Assembly (NCBI RefSeq): GCF_012935715.1
Contig: NZ_CP052860.1
Location: 6,634,001 to 6,698,000 of the forward strand
DNA length: 64,000 bases
Direction: 5' to 3'
Origin: Pseudomonas sp. ADAK13
Lineage (GTDB): Bacteria; Pseudomonadota; Gammaproteobacteria; Pseudomonadales; Pseudomonadaceae
In this document: positions 55,519-63,119 of the stretch, piece by piece
Position numbering within the stretch: position 1 is the first letter of the stretch
Layout: every line of letters begins with the position of its first letter
Notes under the pieces: model-generated
The model's input: only the letters and a program-made list of their open reading frames with translations
What the model was told of the DNA's origin: nothing
The model's database searches: none
Position numbers and translations under genes: made by a program

Positions 55519-57773
55519 TGAACCTCCTTCGGGAGGTAGCTCTGGAAGGCTTTCTGCAACTCTTCACGGACTTGCCCGCTGACAGCGGCCCCAATATCAG
55601 ATGCACTTGCATCGGTCTTGGCAGTGATATTCACTTCAACGTTTACTGGCGTATTGTTCGTAACGTTGTTCGTTACGGTCTCGCCCTTGGAAGGTCGCGC
55701 AACATCATCAGAAACCATGTACCCGCTACTTCCCGGCGTAGCACGTGAAGCTGTTGCAACTGCTTGGGCGGCAACTCTGGCAACTGCATTGTTTGGGTCA
55801 GACTGGCTCAACAGCTCTTCAAGATGTTTGCCGAAGTCAGGAAGCGCACGAGTATTGAGCCCTGACGTATCAAGTGCTGGCAGTCTCGGGTCCAGCGGAG
55901 CGTGGTCGCTGAAACCAACTTGCCCCCAGCGAGCGCGGTTATCCTCGGCAACCGATTGGAGGTCTCTACCGACACCCAGCAGACGCCAGAGCTTGGAAAT
56001 TGGATCAAGTGCATCAGCATCTAGCTTTTGCTGGGTAGTGCGAGAACCGGCCCCTCCGCCATTAAGGGCGTAGGGATCAATACCGCTACCCTCGATCAAG
56101 AAGCCCGCCCCCACCTCATCGGCCCTTTGTTGCGAGGTTTTCTCGCTATTGTCGGCGTTCTTGCCTGCCAGCATGTTAAGCATGCTGGTTTGAAGCTTCA
56201 CCAATACGGTATCGAAGTCTCTAAAAGCGTTTTGTAGGCCAGTGGCGCTTTCAATCAACTGACGCTCCGCTGTCAGGCGATCACCTAGAGCGGCAATCAG
56301 CTCGGGATTTTCGTTAACCCCTACGCTCCGCAAGTACTGATCGTTCTCAACACGTACAGCCTGTGCATCCAAGGAGCGCTTGTGACGTTCAAGTAGCTCC
56401 GGTGATTGGGCTACGATGTCACGTAGACCCTGTTGAACCATCGCACCGTTCACCTTGCCATCGTGTTGCGCTTCCAGCAGGAAACCGGCGAGCTTGTTCA
56501 CGTCACCTTTGTAACCAAGCGCCTTACCAATTGCTTGGTATAGGATCGTTGTTAGACGTGTGCCAAGGGCGTCGGTCAGAGGGCGTAGATCCTGCCCCAT
56601 GAATCGGTCTTTCGAGTAACCCTGATTGAGCTGGAGGGCGGCGGAGTATTGCTGCGTCTTGTCCAAGTTACCGATACGGAACACTGCGGCTTGATCCTTC
56701 TGCAACTGGATGGCCTCTTCCAGTGTTTTCCCCTGAGCCCGGAAGCCTTGAATCATGTTCGAGTAAGCGACGGCGGATTCGCGGTCGATCTTCATTCCGT
56801 ACTCTTGGCTGTTGCCGATGTACGCTGCTTTGATTCGTGCCCGCTCCTTATCGGTGCTACCCGCCGCCAAAAGCGTATTGTCGAACTGCTGATTGTCGGC
56901 GGCTGTTTCTTGGCGCTGTTCGATACGCTTACCAAGATAACCGGCAGCCTCTGTAAGGGCGTACAAGGCTGCTCCAGCGGCGCCAAGGCCCACGGTTAAC
57001 CCGCCTAGCCCGCCGCTCTCTGGACGATCCTGACGAGATTTCCAAGCCGCAAAACGGTCTTGAGCCATCGAGTATCTACCGGCGCCTTGTTCAGCCCGTA
57101 CAGCGGCCCGACTTTCGCGGAGAGTTGCCGCAAGTTTGGATGCTTGATGGCGCTCAGCAAGCCTAACTCCACGCTCACGAGCCGCAAGTAATCCGGTCTC
57201 GGCGCGCTGGAGCTTAGTCTGATGTAGTGCAGCCTCCTGCTGTAATTTCACCGTTCGTTCTTGGCGACGTTGCAGAATGTCAGCTAGTCGCGCCTCTCGA
57301 ACCTTTGACTGTTCAGCTGTGGCCTGTAGCTTCGCCCTACCAAGATCAACTTTTAGACTCTCTTGCTCGGCCTTGCGTTGTTTGGCTGACAGCACGGCGG
57401 CAGTGACTTGTTGTTTCAAGGATGCACTTTGCAGGAATGCAGCTTCGCGATTGCCCGCAGAAGTTAGCTTTTGCTCGGCAAGTTGAGCCCTGAACTGTGA
57501 CTGTCGTAGTCGAGCCAGCTTTCCCTCAGCGGCAATCTGTTTGTCGAGACTCTTCTGAGCTGCTGCATTAGCAGATATTGATGCGTTACGCTTGGTTGAA
57601 ATACTGAACTTCCTATCCAATCGCGTGTTAAGTTCGTCGGCTGTACGCATCACACCGACCATACTGGCCTGTACTCGTTTTAGCATTTGCTCAAACGCAA
57701 GCAGCGGGCCTGCCTTTACATCGAATACCAGCGTACCTGTTAGGCGTGCAATCTCTTCGTCATGGACACTCAC
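55515..57773 (-). CDS. Phage tail tape measure-like protein
   Basis: A 752-residue protein. A long Ala/Gln/Arg/Lys coiled coil covers about 60-240, a Gly/Ala-rich hydrophobic stretch lies at about 250-280 (GGLTVGLGAAGAALYALTEAAGYLG), and a helical middle follows. The C-terminus ends with N-N-V-T-N-N-T-P-V-N-V-E-V-N-I-T and SDIGAAVSGQVREELQKAF, a common end of tape measure proteins. In a phage the length would imply a short tail if it measures at the usual ratio. No other tail structural gene is recognised around it. A stress-related coiled-coil protein is the main alternative. Confidence 0.7.
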   Translation of the reverse strand: MSVHDEEIARLTGTLVFDVKAGPLLAFEQMLKRVQASMVGVMRTADELNTRLDRKFSISTKRNASISANAAAQKSLDKQIAAEGKLARLRQSQFRAQLAEQKLTSAGNREAAFLQSASLKQQVTAAVLSAKQRKAEQESLKVDLGRAKLQATAEQSKVREARLADILQRRQERTVKLQQEAALHQTKLQRAETGLLAARERGVRLAERHQASKLAATLRESRAAVRAEQGAGRYSMAQDRFAAWKSRQDRPESGGLGGLTVGLGAAGAALYALTEAAGYLGKRIEQRQETAADNQQFDNTLLAAGSTDKERARIKAAYIGNSQEYGMKIDRESAVAYSNMIQGFRAQGKTLEEAIQLQKDQAAVFRIGNLDKTQQYSAALQLNQGYSKDRFMGQDLRPLTDALGTRLTTILYQAIGKALGYKGDVNKLAGFLLEAQHDGKVNGAMVQQGLRDIVAQSPELLERHKRSLDAQAVRVENDQYLRSVGVNENPELIAALGDRLTAERQLIESATGLQNAFRDFDTVLVKLQTSMLNMLAGKNADNSEKTSQQRADEVGAGFLIEGSGIDPYALNGGGAGSRTTQQKLDADALDPISKLWRLLGVGRDLQSVAEDNRARWGQVGFSDHAPLDPRLPALDTSGLNTRALPDFGKHLEELLSQSDPNNAVARVAAQAVATASRATPGSSGYMVSDDVARPSKGETVTNNVTNNTPVNVEVNITAKTDASASDIGAAVSGQVREELQKAFQSYLPKEVQ

Positions 57774-58150
57774 TGACTACCCCCACTGGCGAAACCGTAG
57801 GGCAACTGGCGCTGCTCGAAGTGCCCGTTGAACACTCGGTTAAATGCCCGGTCATTTCGCCCAAAGCTAACAAAGCTCGTCTGGTCGAAGTAGTCACCTT
57901 GATTGATTGCCAGGTATTGTTCGAATACATCCTGTACAGCTCTTGAGCCAACCAGAGCAAAGTAGACCGTGCCATCAGGAAGCCTAACCCACTTGTAACT
58001 GAATTTGATGTCTGGGGCGATATAGCTGCGAAGGTATTGACCCAATGCACAGGCCAAGCCTGTAATGTTACGTGAGCCGGTAATACGAGTGATGCTGTGG
58101 TATTGCTGCTCTTTATTCAGAGTTCGTTTCGGTGTAGCGATTCTCACCAT
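57770..58150 (-). CDS. Hypothetical protein upstream of the tape measure gene
   Basis: A 126-residue protein (KFSYKWVRLPDGTVYFALVG, SRAVQDVFEQYLAINQGDYFDQ). It overlaps its neighbours by 4 bp and 1 bp, so it is part of the operon. In phages this position is held by tail assembly chaperones, but I see no family motif and no slippery frameshift arrangement. Confidence 0.6.
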   Translation of the reverse strand: MVRIATPKRTLNKEQQYHSITRITGSRNITGLACALGQYLRSYIAPDIKFSYKWVRLPDGTVYFALVGSRAVQDVFEQYLAINQGDYFDQTSFVSFGRNDRAFNRVFNGHFEQRQLPYGFASGGSQ

Positions 58151-58479
58151 TAAATATCCTCGATATCCGTTATTACCCAGCTACCAGCAGCAATACCATT
58201 GATGGCTATAGGTAAGGTAAATGAGTGTGACATGTACTTTGGGTGTTCTCTATTAAAGTCAACAACTGCCTTCAAGATAGTGTCTTCGCTGTACTCGCGC
58301 GAATCCATAACCACCAACATGTCTGTAGCTGCCCCTGAGGGGCTTTTAGTTGCAGGGGCTTGCGATGGTAGCGCCTCACTCTTAGTTATTGCTGTAGGAG
58401 CTTGTAAGGGCTCTTGCTGTAGCCTTGGATCGCTGGGCAAATACTTGGTTAGCAGTTGCCGGGTTAGATTGTCGATCAC
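58150..58479 (-). CDS. Hypothetical protein in the tail operon
   Basis: A 109-residue protein with a Pro/Ala/Ser-rich linker at about 20-50 and a C-terminal domain (TDMLVVMDSREYSEDTILKAVVDFN ... IAINGIAAGSWVITDIEDI). It has no signal peptide or membrane segment. It overlaps the preceding gene by 4 bp. The family is unknown. Confidence 0.6.
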   Translation of the reverse strand: MIDNLTRQLLTKYLPSDPRLQQEPLQAPTAITKSEALPSQAPATKSPSGAATDMLVVMDSREYSEDTILKAVVDFNREHPKYMSHSFTLPIAINGIAAGSWVITDIEDI

Positions 58480-59033
58480 GAACGTTTCCCTTTCGCAGGA
58501 GCTGGAGTTTGCACAGGTGCGGTTGTCTCTTGAGGTGGATGGAACGTTGCTCTAATTTCTACTTCCACCAAAGCACGCTTCTCGGCAACGGCTTTAGCCT
58601 GTTCACGTTCTTCTCGAGCAGTATCAACGCGTAGCTGGGCGTCCACTTGATCTTGAATAAACTTCTCGTTATGAGTTTCAATCTCTGCCCTGTAATCGGC
58701 CTCAACCTTATGCAGGATTGCTGCAAGCATTGGTTTGACCTGACCCTCTGGACGGTTAAAGTAGATTTCCCAAGTATTGGCGTTGATGGCGACAGTGCCA
58801 ATTGTTGTAATTGTGTACCCTTTTGCTGTGTACTCGATGTATGTCGGAATCAAGTCTTCGGCATACTTCACGAGTACAGCTTCAATACCGCCGTCTTGGT
58901 ATCCACCGACGGGGCGCCCTGTTGCTGGGTCAACGTTTGCAAAGTGATTAATCCCAGCCTTACGGCCACAGAATTGTTCTTCGGCTGCTGCTTTGCGGGT
59001 TTGCAGTTCTCTTGAATCAATGGATTTAAGCAT
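58476..59033 (-). CDS. Hypothetical protein in the tail operon
   Basis: A 185-residue protein. The first 120 residues look globular (FANVDPATGRPVGGYQDGGI, EAVLVKYAEDLIPTYIEY, INANTWEIYFNRPEGQVKPML), followed by a charged helix and a Pro/Thr-rich tail ending GKRS. It overlaps the zinc-ribbon gene before it by 8 bp. The position two genes before the tape measure would suit a tail tube or adaptor protein, but nothing in the sequence proves it. Confidence 0.6.
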   Translation of the reverse strand: MLKSIDSRELQTRKAAAEEQFCGRKAGINHFANVDPATGRPVGGYQDGGIEAVLVKYAEDLIPTYIEYTAKGYTITTIGTVAINANTWEIYFNRPEGQVKPMLAAILHKVEADYRAEIETHNEKFIQDQVDAQLRVDTAREEREQAKAVAEKRALVEVEIRATFHPPQETTAPVQTPAPAKGKRS

Positions 59034-59313
59034 GGGATTCTCCTAGCTGGATTGGTTTGTCTGAATGGATTAGTTCGATCAGTTCCGGCGTCAATTCCTG
59101 CCGAACTATCGCTTCAAGTTGGTCAAGGGTCAGCTCTGGATTACAGTCTTCAAAGGTCACAGATAACCGCCCGATAGTGACTGTCTTACTTCTATTGCGA
59201 CGGTGATACTCGGTGTTGCACTGTTTGCAACAGTAGAGCGAACGGACTGTTCGACTCTCAAATGTCTTTTGACACGCCGGATTCTTGCAGGCGCGTGTTA
59301 CTCGTTGGGCCAT
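59026..59313 (-). CDS. Zinc-ribbon protein, first gene of the tail operon
   Basis: A 95-residue protein with C-x4-C at 9-14 and Y-C-C-x2-C at about 28-32 (ACKNPACQKTFESRTVRSLY, CCKQCNTEYHRR), then an acidic C-terminal region (LDQLEAIVRQELTPELIEL). The ribbon resembles those in the proteins at 54811 and 53616. AGAGGAA precedes ATG 59313. As first gene behind a terminator-containing leader it could regulate its own operon. Confidence 0.6.
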   Translation of the reverse strand: MAQRVTRACKNPACQKTFESRTVRSLYCCKQCNTEYHRRNRSKTVTIGRLSVTFEDCNPELTLDQLEAIVRQELTPELIELIHSDKPIQLGESHA

Positions 59314-59369
59314 ATGCGGCTTCCTCTTGAGGTTGTAGTGGTAATGCAGTGGAACTTAATCGCGGGTAC

Positions 59370-59401
59370 AAAAAAAGGCAGTAGCTGTAGGCGCCTGCCT
59401 T
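59370..59401 (-). terminator. Intrinsic terminator within the operon leader
   Basis: On the minus strand AAGGCAG and CTGCCTT form a 7-bp stem around a 13-nt loop, followed by TTTTTG. It lies between the promoter at 59613-59642 and the first gene at 59313, so most transcripts should stop unless read-through is allowed. Confidence 0.7.
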
Positions 59402-59606
59402 GAGTGTGTGCTGCTGAATTAGTTGCCCATTCGAAGAGCCAAGGGCGGTGGCCGATACAAAGTCCGCACTCTGTATCTAACAGTTATCGACCGGCGAACT
59501 GCTGGCGCTTGGACGGATGGAAGCCGGGCCGGGTTTTGAAGCTCGTGAAAGCCTCAAGGAGAAAGGGGGGGGGGAGAAGCGAGAGAGAATATTTCTCTTA
59601 CTTATC
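59402..59606 (-). ncRNA. Candidate short leader RNA or small RNA (about 235 nt)
   Basis: A transcript from the promoter at 59613-59642 to the terminator at 59370-59401 would be about 235 nt. It contains no convincing protein frame. A run of eleven or so G residues (plus strand, about 59564-59575) would be a C-run in this RNA. It could be an attenuator for the tail operon or an independent small RNA. Confidence 0.4.
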
Positions 59607-59612
59607 TGACTA

Positions 59613-59642
59613 AGTATACCACGCGAAACGTCATTTTGTCAA
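59613..59642 (-). promoter_or_regulatory. Sigma70 promoter of the element's minus-strand operon
   Basis: On the minus strand, consensus TTGACA (complement of 59637-59642) and TATACT (complement of 59613-59618) are 18 bp apart. It is the best promoter match I see in the element and points towards the tail operon. Confidence 0.75.
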
Positions 59643-59742
59643 CCGATATTTCACTTTTAGGCATGATAGCTGCATACAATGGCAGTATCGCCACACATAA
59701 ATTCCAGTATTTATGGTATAAGCGCCAACCCGAAGAATAAAC

Positions 59743-59946
59743 CTACATATGAAATACTTGCTCCCAGCCTTTGATAACGCGCCCGGTACCGATCACGCAT
59801 TGAAACGGCTTGCCGCGCTCCCAGGAGGAATCGAACACCGTGCCGTCTTCGAGGGTGCCAGTGTATTGGGTGGTGATCAGGGCGCCCTTGACCACGGTCT
59901 TGCCGTCGCCGAGGCGGATGTCGGTGATTTGCAGTTCGTTGCTCAT
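59743..59946 (-). pseudogene. FKBP-type prolyl isomerase, 5' fragment
   Basis: The frame encodes residues 1-61 of an FKBP (LQITDIRLGDGKTVVKGALI ... YTGTLEDGTVFDSSWERGKPF ... VIGTGRVIKGW) up to the core at 59762-59772, then six foreign residues and a stop from the element. The active-site Tyr, Asp and F-D-S-S are in this half, but the other half of the fold is missing, so the product should be inactive. The host promoter upstream remains and points into the element. Confidence 0.92.
59762..59772. repeat. attR core of the integrative element
   Basis: TCCCAGCCTTT, identical to the attL core at 47782-47792. FKBP codons continue without change on its right side. Confidence 0.85.
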
Positions 59947-60159
59947 GGTGTTTTCTCGTTGTGCCGGAAACAGGCTCAGTTTACGTTTTCAGGACGGACA
60001 ATGCATTTGGCGGCGATGTTGCACCTGATGGACCAACATCAGCTACCGGAACCGACCTACAACCCAAGCGGAAGCAGCCGACTTACCCTCCGCCATCACT
60101 TCCCCTCTTATAAAAAGACAACCACCCTTGGTTGCATAAAAATAAGAGGTCACCCCCCA

Positions 60160-61047
60160 ATGAGCGATCCAACAAGCCCTGTTCGCATAGCTGTCCTCCA
60201 GTTCGATCCCCAGGTCGGGATGGAAAACCGGGAGCGCAACCTGCGTCTTAGCCTAGAGCTGGCAACGGAGGCGGTGAGCGGCGGCGCCAATCTGATCGTG
60301 CTGCCAGAGCTTTCGAACTGTGGTTATTTCTTCTCCAGCCGTCAGGACGCGTTTGATCACGCTGAGGCCATTCCGGGCGGGCCGAGTGTGCAAGCCTGGA
60401 CGGATTTCGCCTGTAAACATCAGGTGTATCTGGTGGCAGGCCTCAGCGAAATCTGCGGCATGCAGCTGTTCAATACCGCCGTATTGCTTGGGCCGGACGG
60501 TTTTATCGGCAAGTACCGCAAGGCCCATCTGTGGAACATGGAAAAGCTCTGGTTCACTCCCGGCGATGTCGGGTTTCCCGTCTTTGAAACGCCCATAGGC
60601 CGTATAGGCCTGTTGATCTGCTGGGACATCTGGTTTCCTGAGGTGCCGCGCATTCTCAGTCAGCAAGGCGCCGATATTATTTGCAGCCTGAATAACTGGG
60701 TTTGGACCCCGCCTCCGCCGTTCGACGACGCGGGGAAGTGCATGGCGTCGTACCTCACGATGACCGCAGCCCACGTCAATAACGTGTTTATCGCCGCAGC
60801 CAGCCGTATCGGCGAGGAGCGCGATGCGCGGTATCTGGGGTGCTCGCTGATTGCCGGGACCAATGGCTGGCCCATCGGCGCGGTGGCTTCGGCGAATCGG
60901 CAGGAGATTCTGTTTGCCGACGTTGACCTCACCAGCGCCCGCAGTGCGCCTATCTGGAATAGCCTCAACGACTTGCAGCGGGACCGACGTGCGGATATTT
61001 ACGACCAGATGCTCGGGTATACCCAGCATCGCGCCCTGCCACGCTGA
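60160..61047 (+). CDS. Nitrilase-superfamily carbon-nitrogen hydrolase
   Basis: A 295-residue cytoplasmic enzyme. The catalytic triad is Glu50 (VLPELSNCGY), Lys121 (GKYRKAHLW) and Cys154 (LLICWDIWFPE), with WTPPPP and the C-terminal region complete. It resembles aliphatic amidase or nitrilase-type members. The start is ATG 60160; the open frame runs back through the FKBP fragment and is not used. A membrane protein gene follows after 14 bp, which suggests it processes a substrate moved by that protein. Confidence 0.88.
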   Translation: MSDPTSPVRIAVLQFDPQVGMENRERNLRLSLELATEAVSGGANLIVLPELSNCGYFFSSRQDAFDHAEAIPGGPSVQAWTDFACKHQVYLVAGLSEICGMQLFNTAVLLGPDGFIGKYRKAHLWNMEKLWFTPGDVGFPVFETPIGRIGLLICWDIWFPEVPRILSQQGADIICSLNNWVWTPPPPFDDAGKCMASYLTMTAAHVNNVFIAAASRIGEERDARYLGCSLIAGTNGWPIGAVASANRQEILFADVDLTSARSAPIWNSLNDLQRDRRADIYDQMLGYTQHRALPR

Positions 61048-61061
61048 TCGGAGGGCGCCTC

Positions 61062-62225
61062 ATGGAAACCCTTTTGGAAAAGCCGCGTGCAGACCGCTCC
61101 CGGGCCGATAACACCGTCATCGCGCTGGGGCTTGCCAGTGCTTTGTTGATCCTGTGGATAGCCCTTGCTTACCCCTGGCCCGGTTATGCCGATATGGTGA
61201 CCAGCCTTCCCCACCCCAGCGCCTGGCTGCGCTGGGTGCTAGGGGATATCAGCGAAGTCGCGTTCTACAAACATGAACTGGCCTCACTCGGCCTGCTGGG
61301 CGGCGCGTATCTGGCGTGGTGGGCCAGCCGTACAGGCAAGTCCTGGCAAGGCTTTGCCATCTCGTACGGTACTGGGCTGTGGCCGTGGCTGGTAACCAGT
61401 TCATTACTCGGTTTACTGCTGAGTAATGCGTTGTGGGGCTGGACCGTCACCGCTGACACGTGGCAGCCGACGTTTGCGGCGTTTGTTTCGCTGCCAGCGG
61501 CCATGGTGCTGATGTTCGGGGGTGGCTGGAAGGTCACGCTCAACGGTGCCGTGCTGGGAGCCGTACTGGTCACACCGATGTGTTTACTGATCGTCAATTA
61601 TCTCTGCCTGCCACTGGGCTTGCCGGCTGTGATCGGCAATGTACTGGGAATGGCGGTGGGCAGTGTGATTGCCTTTGTGTTGTGCCGTCGGGTGCCGGCA
61701 CTGGTGCGCAGCGATTACGTCGCGCCGCAAAAGCCTGCTCCATTGAAACCGCCGACCTATGGCTTGGTGTGGAGTGCGCGGAGGGTGTTGGCTGACTTTT
61801 CCGAAGCGCCATTCTTCGGCAATGAACTGGCCAGCCTGGGCTTGTTGGCTGGCGTATTACTGGCTTACGCGTTGAACCCGGTGAGCCCGGCCTATGGATC
61901 TGGGCTGGTAGTGCATCTGATCGGCGCACAAGCGCTGACATCTGCACTGGGCGTGGTGATCTGGCGACATCAGTGGATCAAACGCGGCTGGTATCCCACG
62001 TATGTTCCGCTGGTTTCGGTGGTACCGGCAGCCGTGCTGACCCATGGCGGCAGTTGGGAAGTGATGGGATCAAGTGCATTGCTCGGCGCATTGATCGCGC
62101 CGCCACTGGCCTGCGCCATTGCAGGACGGTTGCCGCCCCACTTCCACCCCTACATCGGCAACGTAATCTCAATGGCGCTGAGCACCCTGATGGTGGTGCC
62201 ATTGGTGGGATGGCTGGCCGTTTAA
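61062..62225 (+). CDS. Two-fold repeated membrane protein, possible transporter
   Basis: A 387-residue polytopic protein made of two similar halves (about 57-210 and 240-387). Matching pairs are VLGDISEVAFYKHELASLGL (59-78) with VLADFSEAPFFGNELASLGL (242-261), LPAAMVLMFGGGW (144-156) with VPAAVLTHGGSW (321-332), and IGNVLGMA (191) with IGNVISMA (365). About ten hydrophobic segments are present. The family is not recognised. Internal duplication of this kind is common in channels and transporters, for example urea transporters. It is cotranscribed with the nitrilase. Confidence 0.75.
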   Translation: METLLEKPRADRSRADNTVIALGLASALLILWIALAYPWPGYADMVTSLPHPSAWLRWVLGDISEVAFYKHELASLGLLGGAYLAWWASRTGKSWQGFAISYGTGLWPWLVTSSLLGLLLSNALWGWTVTADTWQPTFAAFVSLPAAMVLMFGGGWKVTLNGAVLGAVLVTPMCLLIVNYLCLPLGLPAVIGNVLGMAVGSVIAFVLCRRVPALVRSDYVAPQKPAPLKPPTYGLVWSARRVLADFSEAPFFGNELASLGLLAGVLLAYALNPVSPAYGSGLVVHLIGAQALTSALGVVIWRHQWIKRGWYPTYVPLVSVVPAAVLTHGGSWEVMGSSALLGALIAPPLACAIAGRLPPHFHPYIGNVISMALSTLMVVPLVGWLAV

Positions 62226-62240
62226 TCTCTATCTCCTACG

Positions 62241-62260
62241 CCGGGCAACGGACTGCCCGG
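62241..62260. terminator. Hairpin between convergent genes
   Basis: CCGGGCA-acggac-TGCCCGG is a perfect 7-bp stem, 16 bp after the membrane protein stop and 5 bp before the stop of the convergent lipoprotein gene. There is no T tract on either side, so it is a weak terminator at best. Confidence 0.4.
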
Positions 62261-62264
62261 GCAG

Positions 62265-62885
62265 TCACAGCCAATGCCAGAACCGGCTCCAGAAACCCCG
62301 TCCCAAATCGTTCTTGCAGCCCGCATATTGCGCCGCATACATCTGTGAACGCGCCTGCACCTTGCCGGCCACCGGCATCAGCCAGGCTTTGCTCGCATAG
62401 GTGCGCTGACGATACCCGCCCCAGCCTTCGTGGTAGTTCAGGTATTGGCCGTAGGCATCGTATTTGTACACGCCGTTGATGGTGTAGGTCTTGTCCATGT
62501 ACCAGCCGACAAAATCGATGGCGTCGTCAAAGTCCTGTCGGCTGGCGCCAGTACGACCGGTGCTTTTCTGGTAGTCGCTCCACACTTCATCCTTGGCCTG
62601 GGCATAGCCGGAGGCAGTAGACACGCGGCCCCAGGGGATGATCCACAACAGGTATTTACGCGGGGTCTTGGCGTCCTGTCGAAAGCCGGACTCCTGATAC
62701 ATGATGGCGAACGGTACCTGGATCGGCACGCCCCAGCGCGCCTGGGTCACCTTGGCGGCGTCGTACCAGTCGTCTTTTTCGCGAAAGATGCCGCAGATGT
62801 CGTTGGGGGTGCGGGGTGGCGAGGTGCCGCAGCCGGCCAATAAGGCAGCAAGTAGCAACAGCCCTGCGGTTTTTCCTGCGTTCAA
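62265..62885 (-). CDS. Lysozyme-like (SLT-type) lipoprotein
   Basis: A 206-residue lipoprotein with lipobox LLAGC and Cys19. The lysozyme-like fold is suggested by VPFAIMYQESGFR, with the likely catalytic Glu65 in E-S, then ASGYAQAKDEVWSDY and the aromatic NYHEGWGGY. It should cleave peptidoglycan at the outer-membrane face. The C-terminus is rich in Trp and Phe (FWSRFWHWL). Confidence 0.85.
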   Translation of the reverse strand: MNAGKTAGLLLLAALLAGCGTSPPRTPNDICGIFREKDDWYDAAKVTQARWGVPIQVPFAIMYQESGFRQDAKTPRKYLLWIIPWGRVSTASGYAQAKDEVWSDYQKSTGRTGASRQDFDDAIDFVGWYMDKTYTINGVYKYDAYGQYLNYHEGWGGYRQRTYASKAWLMPVAGKVQARSQMYAAQYAGCKNDLGRGFWSRFWHWL

Positions 62886-62971
62886 AAGCTCACCGTCTCG
62901 TCGTGAGGATAAAAGGCGGGCAGTTTACTCGTTCGTCGGGGTTGCTGTAGAGGTCAAAGCGAGTCTATTTC

Positions 62972-63103
62972 TGTGGCGAGGGAGCTTGCTCCCGCTGGAG
63001 TGCGAAGCGCTCCCCATCCGGTGGGCGCGGTATGCCTGGGGCGTTGCGTTCACCGGTTTTGGGGCTGCTGCGCAGCCCAACGGGAGCAAGCTCCCTCGCC
63101 ACA
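62972..63103. repeat. REP doublet (REPIN) 5
   Basis: Arms 62972-62994 and 63081-63103 are perfect 23-bp inverted repeats starting TGTGGCGAGGGAGCTTGCTC. It shares its first bases with REPIN 1 but not the core, so at least two REP subfamilies are present in the window. Confidence 0.9.
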
Positions 63104-63119
63104 TTGGGTCGGGTGGTTA

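Larger units (their letters stand above)
47782..59772. mobile_element. 11.98-kb integrative element inserted in an FKBP gene
   Basis: Both ends carry the core TCCCAGCCTTT (47782-47792 and 59762-59772), and the host gene is split exactly there. Contents from left to right: large serine recombinase, two membrane-associated unknowns, small resolvase, small membrane protein, secreted PASTA-like protein, and a minus-strand operon with HNH-like, zinc-ribbon and tape measure genes. Base composition is visibly more A+T-rich than the surroundings. No terminase, portal, capsid, replication or conjugation gene is seen. It could be a phage remnant, a phage satellite or another integrative island. Confidence 0.9.

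Noticed and set aside
55515..57773. Tape measure-like protein considered as a polymorphic toxin
   Set aside because: It has no signal, PAAR, VgrG or toxin C-terminal domain, and its C-terminus matches the tape measure pattern.
59749..61047. 432-codon version of the nitrilase gene
   Set aside because: The first 137 codons run antisense to the FKBP fragment and through the intergenic region. The family start fits ATG 60160.
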